The translations under genes and the position numbers were made by a program. Positions 19,936 through 27,921 of a DNA stretch of 64,000 nt are shown piece by piece. The notes beneath the pieces were generated by a model. The model was not told the origin of the DNA, made no database searches, and was given only the letters and a program-made list of their open reading frames with translations. Each line of letters begins with the position of its first letter. Within the stretch, counting starts at the first letter, position 1. The DNA is from Hyphomicrobium_A sp963759735 (lineage in GTDB: Bacteria; Pseudomonadota; Alphaproteobacteria; Rhizobiales; Hyphomicrobiaceae): positions 346,682 to 410,681 of the forward strand of contig CAVXAF010000009.1 in the NCBI GenBank assembly GCA_963759735.1, written 5' to 3'.

Positions 19936-19950
19936 GGGGTAGCCCGCGCG
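19936..19950. promoter_or_regulatory. Candidate operator, exopolysaccharide motif copy 3
   Basis: GGGGTAGCCCGCGCG at 19936-19950 shares its first 11 bases and the final CG with the copies at 1684 and 12944. It includes the inverted repeat CGGG-GTAG-CCCG. It is about 100 bases upstream of the prenyltransferase start (19837, minus). Confidence 0.45.
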
Positions 19951-20005
19951 TTCGGCGGGCCTTTGGGGGCTACCGTTAACCAAGGCCCCCGAGCACGCAC
20001 GCCGC

Positions 20006-20914
20006 TTACAACAGCCCGCGTTCGCCCAGTAGGGCGCGATTGATCGCCACCGCGGCCTTGGCACCCTCGGCCAACGCAACCACGACCAGAAGCACATCGC
20101 GGGAGACATCGCCGGCCACGAAGACACCCGGAACGCTCGTCTCTTCGGTTTGCGCGTCTGTGATCACGCCACCCTTCTCATCGCGGGCGCATCCCAGTTG
20201 CCGCGAAAGGTCAGACTTCTGACGGCAGCCGCTCGAGAAGAAGAGCGCGTTGCGCGGCAGATCCGATCCATCGGAGAAGCGAATCCGTTGCAGGCGGCCA
20301 TCAGCACCCTCAAGCGCCGCAATGGGCTTGTCGATGACCCTAATGTCGTGCTCCGCTAGCCGGCTTTGCATCTCGGCGGAGGGCGCTGCAAGACCACCCG
20401 TCAACACCACCACATCGTCGGTCCAGTGCTTGATCATCAGCGCCAGCCCGGCGCCCTTGTCGCCTTCGCCGTAGGCAGCGACGGGGCGGCCGGAATTCTC
20501 AAACCCATCGCAGTAGAGGCAATGGTGCACCGAGATGCCATAGAGCGGCTGCAGCCCGGGTATCTCCGGCACCAGGTCGGCGAGGCCCGTCGCCAGGAGA
20601 ACTTTCTTGGCGAGGCCTTCCTGCCCATCAGCGCAGCGAAAGTGAAAACCAGCTTCGACCGGCCTGATCTCCGCAACCTCGGTCTGCCGGACATCGATGG
20701 TCGGATACCGCGCCAGCTCGCGCGTGCCGTCAGCGATAAATTGGGCCGGCTTGGCACCCTCGTGGCTCAGCAGCCCGTGGATTGCGTGCGAGGCAGAGTT
20801 GCGCTTTTCTCCCCAATCGCAGAGCAGCACGCGCCGCCGACAGCGGCCCAGCACGAGCGTCGCGCTGAGACCGGCCGGGCCCGCGCCGACAACCAAAACC
20901 TCATAAGCGTTCAT
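20006..20914 (-). CDS. Thioredoxin-reductase-like FAD/NAD(P) oxidoreductase
   Basis: The 302-residue protein has the FAD-binding start EVLVVGAGPAGLSATLVL and a redox-active CLYC at about 142-145 in HHCLYCDGFE. The NAD(P) domain (AAYGEGDKGAGLAL) and C-terminal FAD motif VFVAGDVSRD follow. Size and Cys pair fit the thioredoxin reductase superfamily; the NADPH motif departs from GxGxxA, so the true partner may not be thioredoxin. It starts 6 bases after the ligase fragment gene, so the two may be co-transcribed. Confidence 0.83.
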   Translation of the reverse strand: MNAYEVLVVGAGPAGLSATLVLGRCRRRVLLCDWGEKRNSASHAIHGLLSHEGAKPAQFIADGTRELARYPTIDVRQTEVAEIRPVEAGFHFRCADGQEGLAKKVLLATGLADLVPEIPGLQPLYGISVHHCLYCDGFENSGRPVAAYGEGDKGAGLALMIKHWTDDVVVLTGGLAAPSAEMQSRLAEHDIRVIDKPIAALEGADGRLQRIRFSDGSDLPRNALFFSSGCRQKSDLSRQLGCARDEKGGVITDAQTEETSVPGVFVAGDVSRDVLLVVVALAEGAKAAVAINRALLGERGLL

Positions 20915-20920
20915 CAGCGA

Positions 20921-21595
20921 TCATCTCCCGTTTGGCGCGCACGTGGTCGTGATCCAATCCGTGCACCGCCCGGAGCGATACGGCGCATCGGCACGTTTCG
21001 AAACGACCCCCTCAAGGCCCAGCTTGCAGGCGTGTTGTAGGACAAGCTTGCCGTCTCCTGCGATGTGATCGACGTACTTGATGCGCTGTTCACCGGTTGC
21101 GGTGTCGAGCAGGGCTGCGAGGACCCGCTTGCGACCTAAGAGGCTTGCGCCGCGCAAGTCGAAGCCGTCGAGGTAAAGGAGGTCGAAGGCGTAGTAGACC
21201 AGTCGCGCCGTAACGCGCGTCGGTTTTGCCGGGCTTGCCGGTGGCAGCTCATAGACCATCGGCTGCCCCTTGGCATCGATGGCCACCAGTTTGCCGTCGA
21301 GAATGATGTTGTTGACCGGCAGCGCCTGCACGCAAGCCGCGATGGTCGGCATGCGCGCCGCCCACTGATCCGCGCGAGACGTGTAGATCCACGCGCCATT
21401 GCTGAAGTGCACCTGGGCGCGAGTGCCGTCGTGCTTGATTTCATGCAGCCATGTTTCGCCGCCCGGCGGGGTCCTGCGTTCACACGGGCAACAAGGGGCG
21501 ATGAAACCGGGGAACGGCGCCGCCAGCGCGCCATCGATGACACGGCCGAGGAAGCGAGCCGGGGAACGGTGGGTAGATCGACGAGGCTTCACCAT
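20921..21595 (-). pseudogene. Truncated LigD-type ATP-dependent DNA ligase domain
   Basis: The 224-residue frame matches the adenylation domain of LigD-type ligases: WLHEIKHDGTRAQVH carries the motif I lysine, then FDLLYLDGFDLRG and EGVVSKRADAPYRSGRC (motif IV). The glutamate after motif I, normally LDGE, is lysine here (LDGKLVAID). Motif V is replaced by DWITTTCAPNGR, and the OB-fold that completes the enzyme is absent. It is therefore probably inactive or a relic. It is followed after 6 bases by the FAD reductase gene. ATG at 21595 (MVKPRR) is a reasonable start; the frame is open to 21634. Confidence 0.65.
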
Positions 21596-21666
21596 GTCCG
21601 GCTTATCGCGGTTTGAACCCAAACTCCGAATCACTCTAGCGAGGACCGAGCCCTATTGGTCAAGGA

Positions 21667-21879
21667 GTGCATGGCGTGGCCAAGGTTTTGCGCATCTGGT
21701 TGCAATTGACCTACCGCTGTTGCGGGATGGAGTGGACCGACGAGTGGCCATCGCCGTTGAAGTTCGAATGCCCCGATTGCGGCGGGCTTATCGAAGCCGC
21801 GGAGATCATTGAGATCGGGCCGACGCAGGCATCGCGCAAATTGGCGACCAAGGAAGCAGAGCGCGCAGCGCGCCGCTGA
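21667..21879 (+). CDS. Small zinc-ribbon-like hypothetical protein
   Basis: A 70-residue protein with a possible two-part metal site: RCCGMEWTDEWPSPLKF followed by ECPDCGGLIE. The CxxC knuckle and preceding cysteines resemble small zinc-ribbon proteins common in Hyphomicrobiales. It is divergent from the ligase fragment. Start ATG 21667 or a GTG four codons later. The function is unknown. Confidence 0.5.
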   Translation: MHGVAKVLRIWLQLTYRCCGMEWTDEWPSPLKFECPDCGGLIEAAEIIEIGPTQASRKLATKEAERAARR

Positions 21880-22043
21880 TGCCGTAACACAGGCGCCGCG
21901 CAAGCCGCCTCAGCCATTTCGGCGACCCGCCGCCCTAGCCGCCTTTTTGCTCGATCGCAGGTGTTTCCGCCGGAACAGCGCTGAGCACGGCGCTGATCGA
22001 AGATGGCCCTCACCGAGCAACAATTTTTCGACGGAGATGACCG

Positions 22044-22220
22044 ATGAAGCGCATTCTTCCCGCCCTGCTCATTGCCGCCAGCTTTTCGTTTGTTGCCGCT
22101 CCCGCCGACGCCGGTCGCCTCAAAGAGGCCGTGCGCAAGGCCGGCGAAAAGGTGGTCGTGAAGAGCTTGTGCGTCGCCGACAAATTGTCGGGGCGCGGCA
22201 ACACATTCCTCTGCCGCTAA
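22044..22220 (+). CDS. Small secreted hypothetical protein
   Basis: ATG at 22044 has GGAGA 7 bases upstream and opens a 58-residue protein with a clear signal peptide (MKRILPALLIAASFSF, cleavage after ADA). The mature part is short and basic with two cysteines (VKSLCVADKL, FLCR). A strong terminator hairpin follows 24 bases after the stop. This arrangement marks it as a genuine short gene of unknown function. Confidence 0.65.
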   Translation: MKRILPALLIAASFSFVAAPADAGRLKEAVRKAGEKVVVKSLCVADKLSGRGNTFLCR

Positions 22221-22243
22221 GCAGTCGACCCCGACGCCGAGAC

Positions 22244-22273
22244 AGGCCCCGGCCGCCCGGCCGGGGCCTTTTT
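22244..22273 (+). terminator. Rho-independent terminator
   Basis: A perfect 12-bp stem, AGGCCCCGGCCG paired with CGGCCGGGGCCT, closes a 2-base loop and is followed directly by TTTT. It ends the small secreted-protein transcript. Confidence 0.85.
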
Positions 22274-22385
22274 GTTGTCCACAGCCTGTCGCTGAACCCA
22301 AACGGGAGAGCCACGTTATCGGGGTAGGAGAGCCGTCGTATCGCGTTCCGGCTCCCTCCGATGGGGCCTCCCCCGCCTCGTGTTC

Positions 22386-22416
22386 GCCCCGGCGTCGCCC
22401 CTCAAAGCGCCGGGGC
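22386..22416. terminator. Hairpin downstream of exoD, terminator-like
   Basis: GCCCCGGCG pairs with CGCCGGGGC (9 bp) around a 13-base loop, 29 bases past the exoD stop. There is a short TTTC on the plus side and no T-run on the minus side. It may be a weak terminator for either strand. Confidence 0.35.
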
Positions 22417-22444
22417 TTTCGCTGTCTGACGAGCGCCGTTTTGT

Positions 22445-23074
22445 TCAGCGACCGACCAGCCATTCGGCGCCGCGTATGGTTTCGTCGATGGCCAGCACGT
22501 CGACCAAGAGCAGTACGACGCCTAGCGTCAGCGCGCCCGCGAGCACAAGACCGTCCTCTTGCAGGTAGGCCAACGCGATCAGTCCGATGGCCAGCGCCGG
22601 CACAATGTTGCTGAGCGGCAGCGGGGTGAAGGTCAGCGTGATATTGAGCAGCAGTACGATGATGCCCACCAGCCGCTTGTTCGCCTGGTGCGGAACCGGC
22701 CAGCGTGGATAGACGAACTTTTCCAGTGACTGGAGCGCCGGCACCGCGCGTCGCACCAGCGCGGTGAGCTGCTGCGTTGGCAGCGGGCGATTAGCAATGA
22801 ACTGTGGGAATGCCGGCGTTGCATGGCCGAGGATCATCTGAAACGCCGGCACGAAGAGCAGCAGGCCGGCGATGATGGACAGGCCCGGCGCGATCGCCAC
22901 GACGGCGAGCAACAGGATGATGATGCCGAACGACCGCTTGCCGAGCTTGTCCAGGAGCCAGGCGAGCGTGAAATGATCCGGAGGCACCTCCTCGAGCAGT
23001 TCGCGAAAGACGAGCGAGGTCGGCACGGGCGTAGCAGTATCGTCGGGCGACGGCAGATCGAAGCTCATGCGCAC
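22445..23074 (-). CDS. exoD: ExoD-family exopolysaccharide synthesis protein
   Basis: The 209-residue protein matches the ExoD family: a soluble N-terminus (LVFRELLEEVPPDHFTLAWLLDKLGKRSF, in parts) followed by about four hydrophobic segments (GIIILLLAVVAIAPGLS, FVPAFQMILGH). A central loop QSLEKFVYPRWP and conserved GIIVLLLNITLTFTPLPLSN complete the match. ExoD mutants of rhizobia are altered in exopolysaccharide and alkali tolerance, but the biochemical role is unknown. It lies 2.6 kb from the main polysaccharide cluster and is transcribed alone. Confidence 0.88.
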   Translation of the reverse strand: MRMSFDLPSPDDTATPVPTSLVFRELLEEVPPDHFTLAWLLDKLGKRSFGIIILLLAVVAIAPGLSIIAGLLLFVPAFQMILGHATPAFPQFIANRPLPTQQLTALVRRAVPALQSLEKFVYPRWPVPHQANKRLVGIIVLLLNITLTFTPLPLSNIVPALAIGLIALAYLQEDGLVLAGALTLGVVLLLVDVLAIDETIRGAEWLVGR

Positions 23075-23425
23075 GGGTCCTCGTTCAGCGCATCGCCAAG
23101 ATGCCCGTATACGCAGCTGCCGTCCGGTTCGTCTACAAGCTCGCTACCCCCGCGCCTGTCAGGTTTCCAAACCTTCCAGCCAAGGCCTCGAGCACGGCAT
23201 CGATCGGCTTGGCGTGGACCTTTTTCGGCAGCAGCTGCCCGTCTCACCGATGCCGCCGCGCATAGATGCGCCCCGGTGCCCTTCATTTCCTCCTATCACG
23301 TGAGCGTCTTGGATAACTACCGACGCGTGACACTCGTTCTGGGGACAGGCCAATAAGCAATGTTGCGCGCCGACTGATAACCCTGACTCACGGCAAACGT
23401 ACGCTGTCCATACTGCTTCGATCGT

Positions 23426-23752
23426 TCAGTCGTCTTTCCGCGCGTTCTTGCAGTGACGCTCTATTTCTTCCGGCTCCTCCTCGTCGATCCGCGTCATGGC
23501 TTGTTTGCAAGTTTGTGGGCGTGCAGCGGTTCGTCGAGCTTGGCTTGGATCGATTGAGTGTCTCGGTGTTCGGCGCACTGGATGAAGAGCGTCATGATCC
23601 ACACAGCGATCGTGGGGATGCCATGCCAATCAAAGGTCTCCGGCTCAAATATCAACCACGCTCCCACGAAGGCGAAGATCACCAGGAACACTTCCGGATG
23701 GCCGGAGAGAACGCCCAGCTGTGTGAGAGCACGCCGTCGTTAGATCTTTCAT
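23426..23752 (-). CDS. Low-affinity iron permease family protein (two frame shifts)
   Basis: Joined across two shifts, an about 108-residue protein appears: MKDLTTA, then LGVLSGHPEVFLVIFAFVG, LIFEPETFDWHGIPTIAVW and MTLFIQCAEHRDTQSIQAK, ending EEEPEEIERHCKNARKDD. Two membrane segments followed by the NRDT-like HRDTQSIQAKLDE segment are characteristic of the bacterial low-affinity iron permease-like family. Shifts fall near 23737 and 23500. Its transport role is not established for these short bacterial members. Confidence 0.6.
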
Positions 23753-23916
23753 GCAGTCTCCGGTTACGTATCCCGACTTCGGCATGCCCTCCCCAGCCGT
23801 GGCAGACCGGACCGCCACTCTTACAGGTGGAGGGGGCCCTGGAATAAGTAGACGTGCACGCGTTGACACCCGCGCCGAAGCACTTTCACTTATGATGGAA
23901 GCTGGGAGACTTAGCC

Positions 23917-24090
23917 GTGCCCGACGACATTGCTTACTGGAAGCAGGAGCGCGATAAGCTGCAGAAGCAGCTCTCAAAGCTTGAGGCTGGGGTCGTGGAG
24001 TACACTGCCCTGCCAGTCATCCAATATCTGAAGACGCGGATCGCTGAATTGGAGAGGCACATCGCCTCGCTGGAGGTGAGGCGAACGTAG
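23917..24090 (+). CDS. Small coiled-coil hypothetical protein
   Basis: GTG at 23917 with GGGAG 8 bases upstream encodes 57 residues rich in charged heptads (YWKQERDKLQKQLSKLE, TRIAELERHIASLEVRR). It is probably one or two amphipathic helices. The length, ribosome site and helical pattern support a real gene; the function is unknown. Confidence 0.5.
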   Translation: MPDDIAYWKQERDKLQKQLSKLEAGVVEYTALPVIQYLKTRIAELERHIASLEVRRT

Positions 24091-24155
24091 CCCCCGATGT
24101 GCCCACAGCAGCGTTTGATTAAGGCGTAGCATCCACGAACAGCTGCCGGGACGCG

Positions 24156-24390
24156 TTACTTATCCAGAAAACGCACGCCAATATCGTGGTGGCGCGACCA
24201 CACCCTAATAACAGCGCGCCGACGCCGCTGAACACATCGGTTAGGTCGAAGTGCACGGGCAGCCAGCCGCTCGAGGAGGCCTTCAATCGGGCGCCGCCAT
24301 CAGAAATGTCGGTAATGCAGGATGGCTCGTCGCCGCCTGGCAAACCAATCCGAGCTGGTCTGTCGACTTGTCAGTTCTGCGCACCAACAT
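24156..24390 (-). CDS. PilZ-domain protein (two frame shifts)
   Basis: Three frames together give an about 78-residue PilZ domain: MLVRR from ATG 24390, then VDRPARIGLPGGDEPSCIT and DISDGGARLKASS in the next frame. AVIRVWSRHHDIGVRF ending LDK completes it. The DxSxxGA motif and the VW(R)...IGVRF strand are diagnostic of small PilZ proteins. The RxxxR arginine motif is incomplete or lost near the first shift, so c-di-GMP binding is uncertain. Confidence 0.6.
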
Positions 24391-24762
24391 CACACCTCAC
24401 GCATCGCAGGCGTTACCCCGAGTGCGGTGACGACGCGAGCGCAGCCTATTAAGATCTAGTTTACCAAATCAGCTCAGGGTCGATTTTAAGCCGATGGAAT
24501 TCCCTTCGCATCGGAAGGCCCCTCCAGGCCGCTACAGAGCCCCGGCATCCGCTGGGGCTTTGCTGCGCCCGCCTCTGCCGATCATCGCCGGCTGACAACT
24601 GCCGCGTCACCGCAGCTCAATCAAGTGTCGGTGCTTCGAGACGGCGACGCGGCTGGTGATCATCATGAGCCCGGCGTCGACCTCGACGAATAGGGGGCTG
24701 ATTTCTGGATGTGCCCTTTAGCGAAGCCGGCCTACCGGCGGCCATCATCCTGATTGTCGCCA
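24391..24762. other. Intergenic region with a weak terminator-like hairpin
   Basis: No coding frame with family similarity. AGCCCC(GG)...GGGGCT followed by TTG at 24538-24561 is a weak terminator-like hairpin, oriented with plus-strand transcription. Nothing else is recognised. Confidence 0.3.
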
Positions 24763-25827
24763 TCACAATTTTTTGCGGCCTTCCCGATGGGATGTTTCGC
24801 CGCCACGCTCCCTTCGACCGAGCCGCTCACCACCTCTGCGAGCGTTACCTCTGGCCTCAGGCTGGCTGGCGCTGTGGTCGCCGCCACGCTGCTCCCGACC
24901 GCGATGGCCGCGTTCCACGCGGACGTTGCCGCCACCGCCTCGGCCCGCATCTGGTTGTGACGGCTTGCGGTTCCGAACTCCACGTTTGTCATCTCCACCA
25001 CCGCGGCGCTCGTTGCCGCGCTCTATCCGCGTTTCAGCACCACTACGATCGTTCTCGCCGCCGCGCTGGTCCCGATCGCGACGGCCGCGTTCTACGCCGA
25101 CGTTGCCGCCACCGCCTCGGCCCGCATCCAGTCGTGACGGCCCGCGGCTCCGAGCGCCACGTTCGTCACCTTGACCACCGCGGTGCTCGTTGCCGCGCTC
25201 GATCCGCGTCGCACCACGAGTACGATCGTTCTCGCCACCACTGCTTCGACCGCCACGATCGTGGTTACGATTGGAAGAATTGCGGTGGCCGCGTTGGTGG
25301 CGCTCTGTCCGCCGCCAACCTCGGTCCGGGGGCGGTCTCATGCCGCGCGGCGCGTGATATCCCGAGCGCCACCAACCGGGCCTGCGCGATCCGCTGGGCG
25401 GACCGTGCCACCCACTACGGGGGCGGATTCGATAGGAGAACCACCGATCCCGGTCCCGGTACCAGGGACGCCCCACGTAATAGCGACCCCAGTAATCGGC
25501 GGCGACGAAATCGACGTAGGGGATGCGGAACTCAACTAGTCCAACGTCAAGGATTGAAACCATCTGTCCATTGTCTTCGACGGCGAGATACTCGCTGAAA
25601 ACCCAGCCACGTCCGTCGCTCCAACTGACGTCACACCAGGATTCATCGCGTAAGCAGCCCTCGATGAACACCGGCTCACCTTCCGGAATAACATCGACAC
25701 TCGGAAACTCTACGTCAGGACCTGTGCGTAAGTTTACGTCGGCCATCGTAAAAGCTTCTTGGGCCAGCGCCGATGCACTGCCTAAGGTGAGAACCGCAAG
25801 AAGTATCGCAGCTCGTCGAAGGTGCAT
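24763..25827 (-). CDS. Secreted SH3-domain protein with RGG-rich tandem-repeat tail
   Basis: The 354-residue protein has a signal peptide (1-22, ending ALA), a bacterial SH3 domain (about 27-85; VNLRTGPDVEFPSVDVIPEG, GRGWVFSEYLAVED) and a linker segment ending in YWGRYYVGRPWYRDRDRWF. The tail from about 160 on is Arg/Gly-rich and highly charged. Within it, residues 199-257 and 258-316 are a tandem repeat of exactly 59 residues (ENDR...TRIERGNE...DAGRGGGGNV.VERG...QRGG). SH3 domains of this type often bind cell-wall glycans; the basic RGG tail could bind nucleic acid or anionic polymers, which is inference. The long open frames on the opposite strand are shadows of this codon pattern. Confidence 0.8.
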   Translation of the reverse strand: MHLRRAAILLAVLTLGSASALAQEAFTMADVNLRTGPDVEFPSVDVIPEGEPVFIEGCLRDESWCDVSWSDGRGWVFSEYLAVEDNGQMVSILDVGLVEFRIPYVDFVAADYWGRYYVGRPWYRDRDRWFSYRIRPRSGWHGPPSGSRRPGWWRSGYHAPRGMRPPPDRGWRRTERHQRGHRNSSNRNHDRGGRSSGGENDRTRGATRIERGNEHRGGQGDERGARSRGPSRLDAGRGGGGNVGVERGRRDRDQRGGENDRSGAETRIERGNERRGGGDDKRGVRNRKPSQPDAGRGGGGNVRVERGHRGREQRGGDHSASQPEARGNARRGGERLGRRERGGETSHREGRKKL

Positions 25828-26293
25828 TATTTTTTGCTCCGCATAAGGAATTCTTCAACTGCTGAAGAGTGACAACAGGTGCATCCAGCTAACCTTCCGC
25901 TGCGTTGAAAGAGCCCATGGCTACCGACAACGCGAGATACGGGTGCAGACTGGCAGCCTGCACATGAACAGGGGCTGAGCAGCGACCGGCGCCTCCCGGG
26001 AAGCCGCGCCTAAACGACCCTGCTAGCTGCAGCACATATGTCGGAACACCGCGCATCGCGTTCGCTCTAGCGCCTCTAGCCATATCTCGAAGGGTCCACG
26101 GAAACAGCGGCGGATGGACTTAGCTGCGCGTTGCTGGCTGTCTGTCGCGCCCTCGCCGTTGTCGCGCTCAAAAAAAAGCCGTATGCCCCTTAGTGAGGTC
26201 GTCAGATGTCCAATTGACCAGCAAACGTGATCAGGGCGCCCAGCGTCGGCCAGGATTGGAGTGCAAGGTATCCAGATCAAGCGGGAATTTGAA
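25828..26293. other. Intergenic region, no gene recognised
   Basis: Several short frames occur on both strands (for example 26023-26325 minus), but none has a ribosome site, signal sequence or family motif. I see no RNA gene or repeat. Confidence 0.3.
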
Positions 26294-26510
26294 ATGCAAA
26301 ACCTACCTCGTGATCGAGAAGCCATCCTGACGAAGGATCTCGGCGCTGCGAACCGGAGCAGCTCAGCTCAGTCAGCTGCTGGCCGACGAAGCCTTGGTCG
26401 GTGATGAGTGGGATCGAGCGGCGCGCATCCTGGCGAGTTGCCGGCAGGAGCGGGCGAATCTCAATGCGGACCTCCGAAGGATCGACAGCATCGCGAGTGC
26501 GATTGCGTAA
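26294..26510 (+). CDS. Small helical hypothetical protein (one frame shift)
   Basis: ATG at 26294 opens MQNLPRDREAILTKDLGAAN; one shift near 26363-26375 leads into LLADEALVGDEWDRAARILA and RQERANLNADLRRIDSIA, ending at TAA 26508-26510. The about 71-residue product is helical and charged. Its tail resembles small hypothetical proteins of Hyphomicrobiales. Function unknown; the frame join is plausible but not proven. Confidence 0.35.
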
Positions 26511-27105
26511 AACAGGATATTCCGAGTGTATATCTTCCGCCCAATCGTCTTGGTACCAAGGACAACCGATAAAGCCACTCCGGCCGCAGTGCCCACACGA
26601 ATACCGGCGCGCGTCGCATAGTCCGGAACGAAATCGAAGTAAGCGCCTTTGTGCTATCAGAACCGCACTAGGAAGCGCTCCGCGGCTTTCGGAGACCCAG
26701 TGTGTCGCGCGTTTGCCGTGAGCGAGCTTAGGGTTGCTTGCAAGTCTCGACTACGTCGCGTTCCGCAACAACCTGGTTGTGGGCAGCGAGGAACTGCAGA
26801 GCGGGAATTCGAAAGCCTTTTGCCGTGGCTTGGTCGATGCCTCGTCGAGCGCCACCTTGTCACCCGCCATCTGCACCCTGGGAGTCCGCTGTTGCTCGTA
26901 GGCTTTGCCATCGTCACCGAAACTTGAGCCAGGCCTGTAGGCCGCGAGCTGCATCCCGGATGGACACGACGCCCGCATCATCTAGGGCAAGCAGCAGCCC
27001 GTAAGACCCGCGGGCGGCCTTAGCGCTTCTGGGCTCTCACACGCTGGAGGGCGCGTTGCCACCTAGCGAACGGCTGTCTGTCTTTGGGGCCGGCCGGCTG
27101 GCCTG
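26511..27105. other. Intergenic/decayed region
   Basis: No confident gene. A minus-strand frame reading GAYFDFVPDYATRAGI and GTAAGVALSVVLGTKTIG (about 26640-26440) looks like part of a small membrane protein but lacks a good start and overlaps the previous gene. A plus frame near 26749-26906 (AFRNNLVVGSEELQSG, AFCRGLVDASS) has a flavour of Rap1a/Tai-type secreted proteins and is probably a relic. Confidence 0.25.
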
Positions 27106-27492
27106 TCAGCGCCGACGCCCGCGATCATCATCATCGAAATCGCCTAGCTTGTCGAAGCAGCGCTGCAAATCGTCCGCGCGGCTGCGTTGCTCTTCGGCGA
27201 TCTTCCTGCGCGGCACATATCTGCACCACTGGAAGTGAGGCTTGATGTCGGCCACCCATGCCGGGCCCCGCAGGCCGCAACGAAAGCGACTGGCAGCCTC
27301 GGCCTGAACAACAGCGATGCGCGCATACACTTCGCATGACGCGCGCTTGCCTTCGACGTCTCCGCGGCGATCATCGCGGCCGAACTTGAAAGAAAAACCG
27401 CCATCGCGGTCCATGCGGATTGATTGGGCCGTGGCGGCGCCAGCAGCCAGACCAAGGGCGGCGACAGCGAGCAGTGTATTTGTTGTACGCAT
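27106..27492 (-). CDS. Secreted hypothetical protein
   Basis: 128 residues with a clear signal peptide (MRTTNTLLAVAALGLAAGAA, cleavage after TAQ). The mature domain has three spaced cysteines (ASCEVYARIAVVQAEAA, FRCGLRGPAW, FQWCRYV) and a basic/acidic tail. The CxxYA...VQAEAN...C...GPaW...HfxWC pattern recurs in small exported proteins of Hyphomicrobiales. No function is known. Confidence 0.6.
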   Translation of the reverse strand: MRTTNTLLAVAALGLAAGAATAQSIRMDRDGGFSFKFGRDDRRGDVEGKRASCEVYARIAVVQAEAASRFRCGLRGPAWVADIKPHFQWCRYVPRRKIAEEQRSRADDLQRCFDKLGDFDDDDRGRRR

Positions 27493-27598
27493 TAGGCCTC
27501 CGTGTGCAGACTTCGTTCGTTACAGGATCACGCGATTGTAGCGGGTGGTCGTGGAGCACGCCTAGCGGCGGGGGTACCCCCGAGCCTAGGGTGCGCCT

Positions 27599-27904
27599 CT
27601 ATGCTCGCGGGCCAGGCCCGGGGACAACGCGACGATTTCCCGGATCGCTGATTGTGCGGTTGACGACCAGCCGGTTCCAAACCAACAACATGGCGAAGGC
27701 GCCTAGCGTAGCGGCTATTATGCCCGCGCCTTGATCGACTCGATACCAACCCACCGCCTGCCCCACGAAAGTCGCAGCGAAGGCGCCCGCAACCCCGAGA
27801 GCAGTTGTGAGCAAGAAGCCCACTGGCTTATTAGGTCCTGGTGCAAGGAACCGGGCGATCAATCCCGCGATGAAGCCGACGATAACGATCCAAAGTATAC
27901 CCAT
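27599..27904 (-). CDS. GlsB/YeaQ/YmgE family stress-response membrane protein
   Basis: About 101 residues starting MGILWIVIVGFIAGLIARFL. It has three hydrophobic segments and the family pattern GLIARFLAPGPNKPVGFLLT, then GVAGAFAATFVGQAVGWY and IIAATLGAFAMLLVWNRL. This transglycosylase-associated family is induced under envelope stress in several bacteria; its biochemical role is unknown. ATG at 27904 is preferred over an ATG three codons upstream. The last 15 or so residues are variable. It starts 18 bases after the YidB-family gene and is probably in one operon with it. Confidence 0.8.
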   Translation of the reverse strand: MGILWIVIVGFIAGLIARFLAPGPNKPVGFLLTTALGVAGAFAATFVGQAVGWYRVDQGAGIIAATLGAFAMLLVWNRLVVNRTISDPGNRRVVPGPGPRA

Positions 27905-27921
27905 AGCTTTCACCTTTGATC

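Noticed and set aside
24711..25598. Plus-strand 295-codon open frame opposite the SH3/RGG gene
   Set aside because: It is the shadow of the repetitive Arg/Gly codons; the minus-strand gene has a signal peptide and SH3 domain.
27569..27582. Perfect palindrome CGGGGGTACCCCCG as a regulatory site
   Set aside because: A single copy with no relation to a promoter could be identified, and it resembles a KpnI-centred chance palindrome in GC-rich DNA.
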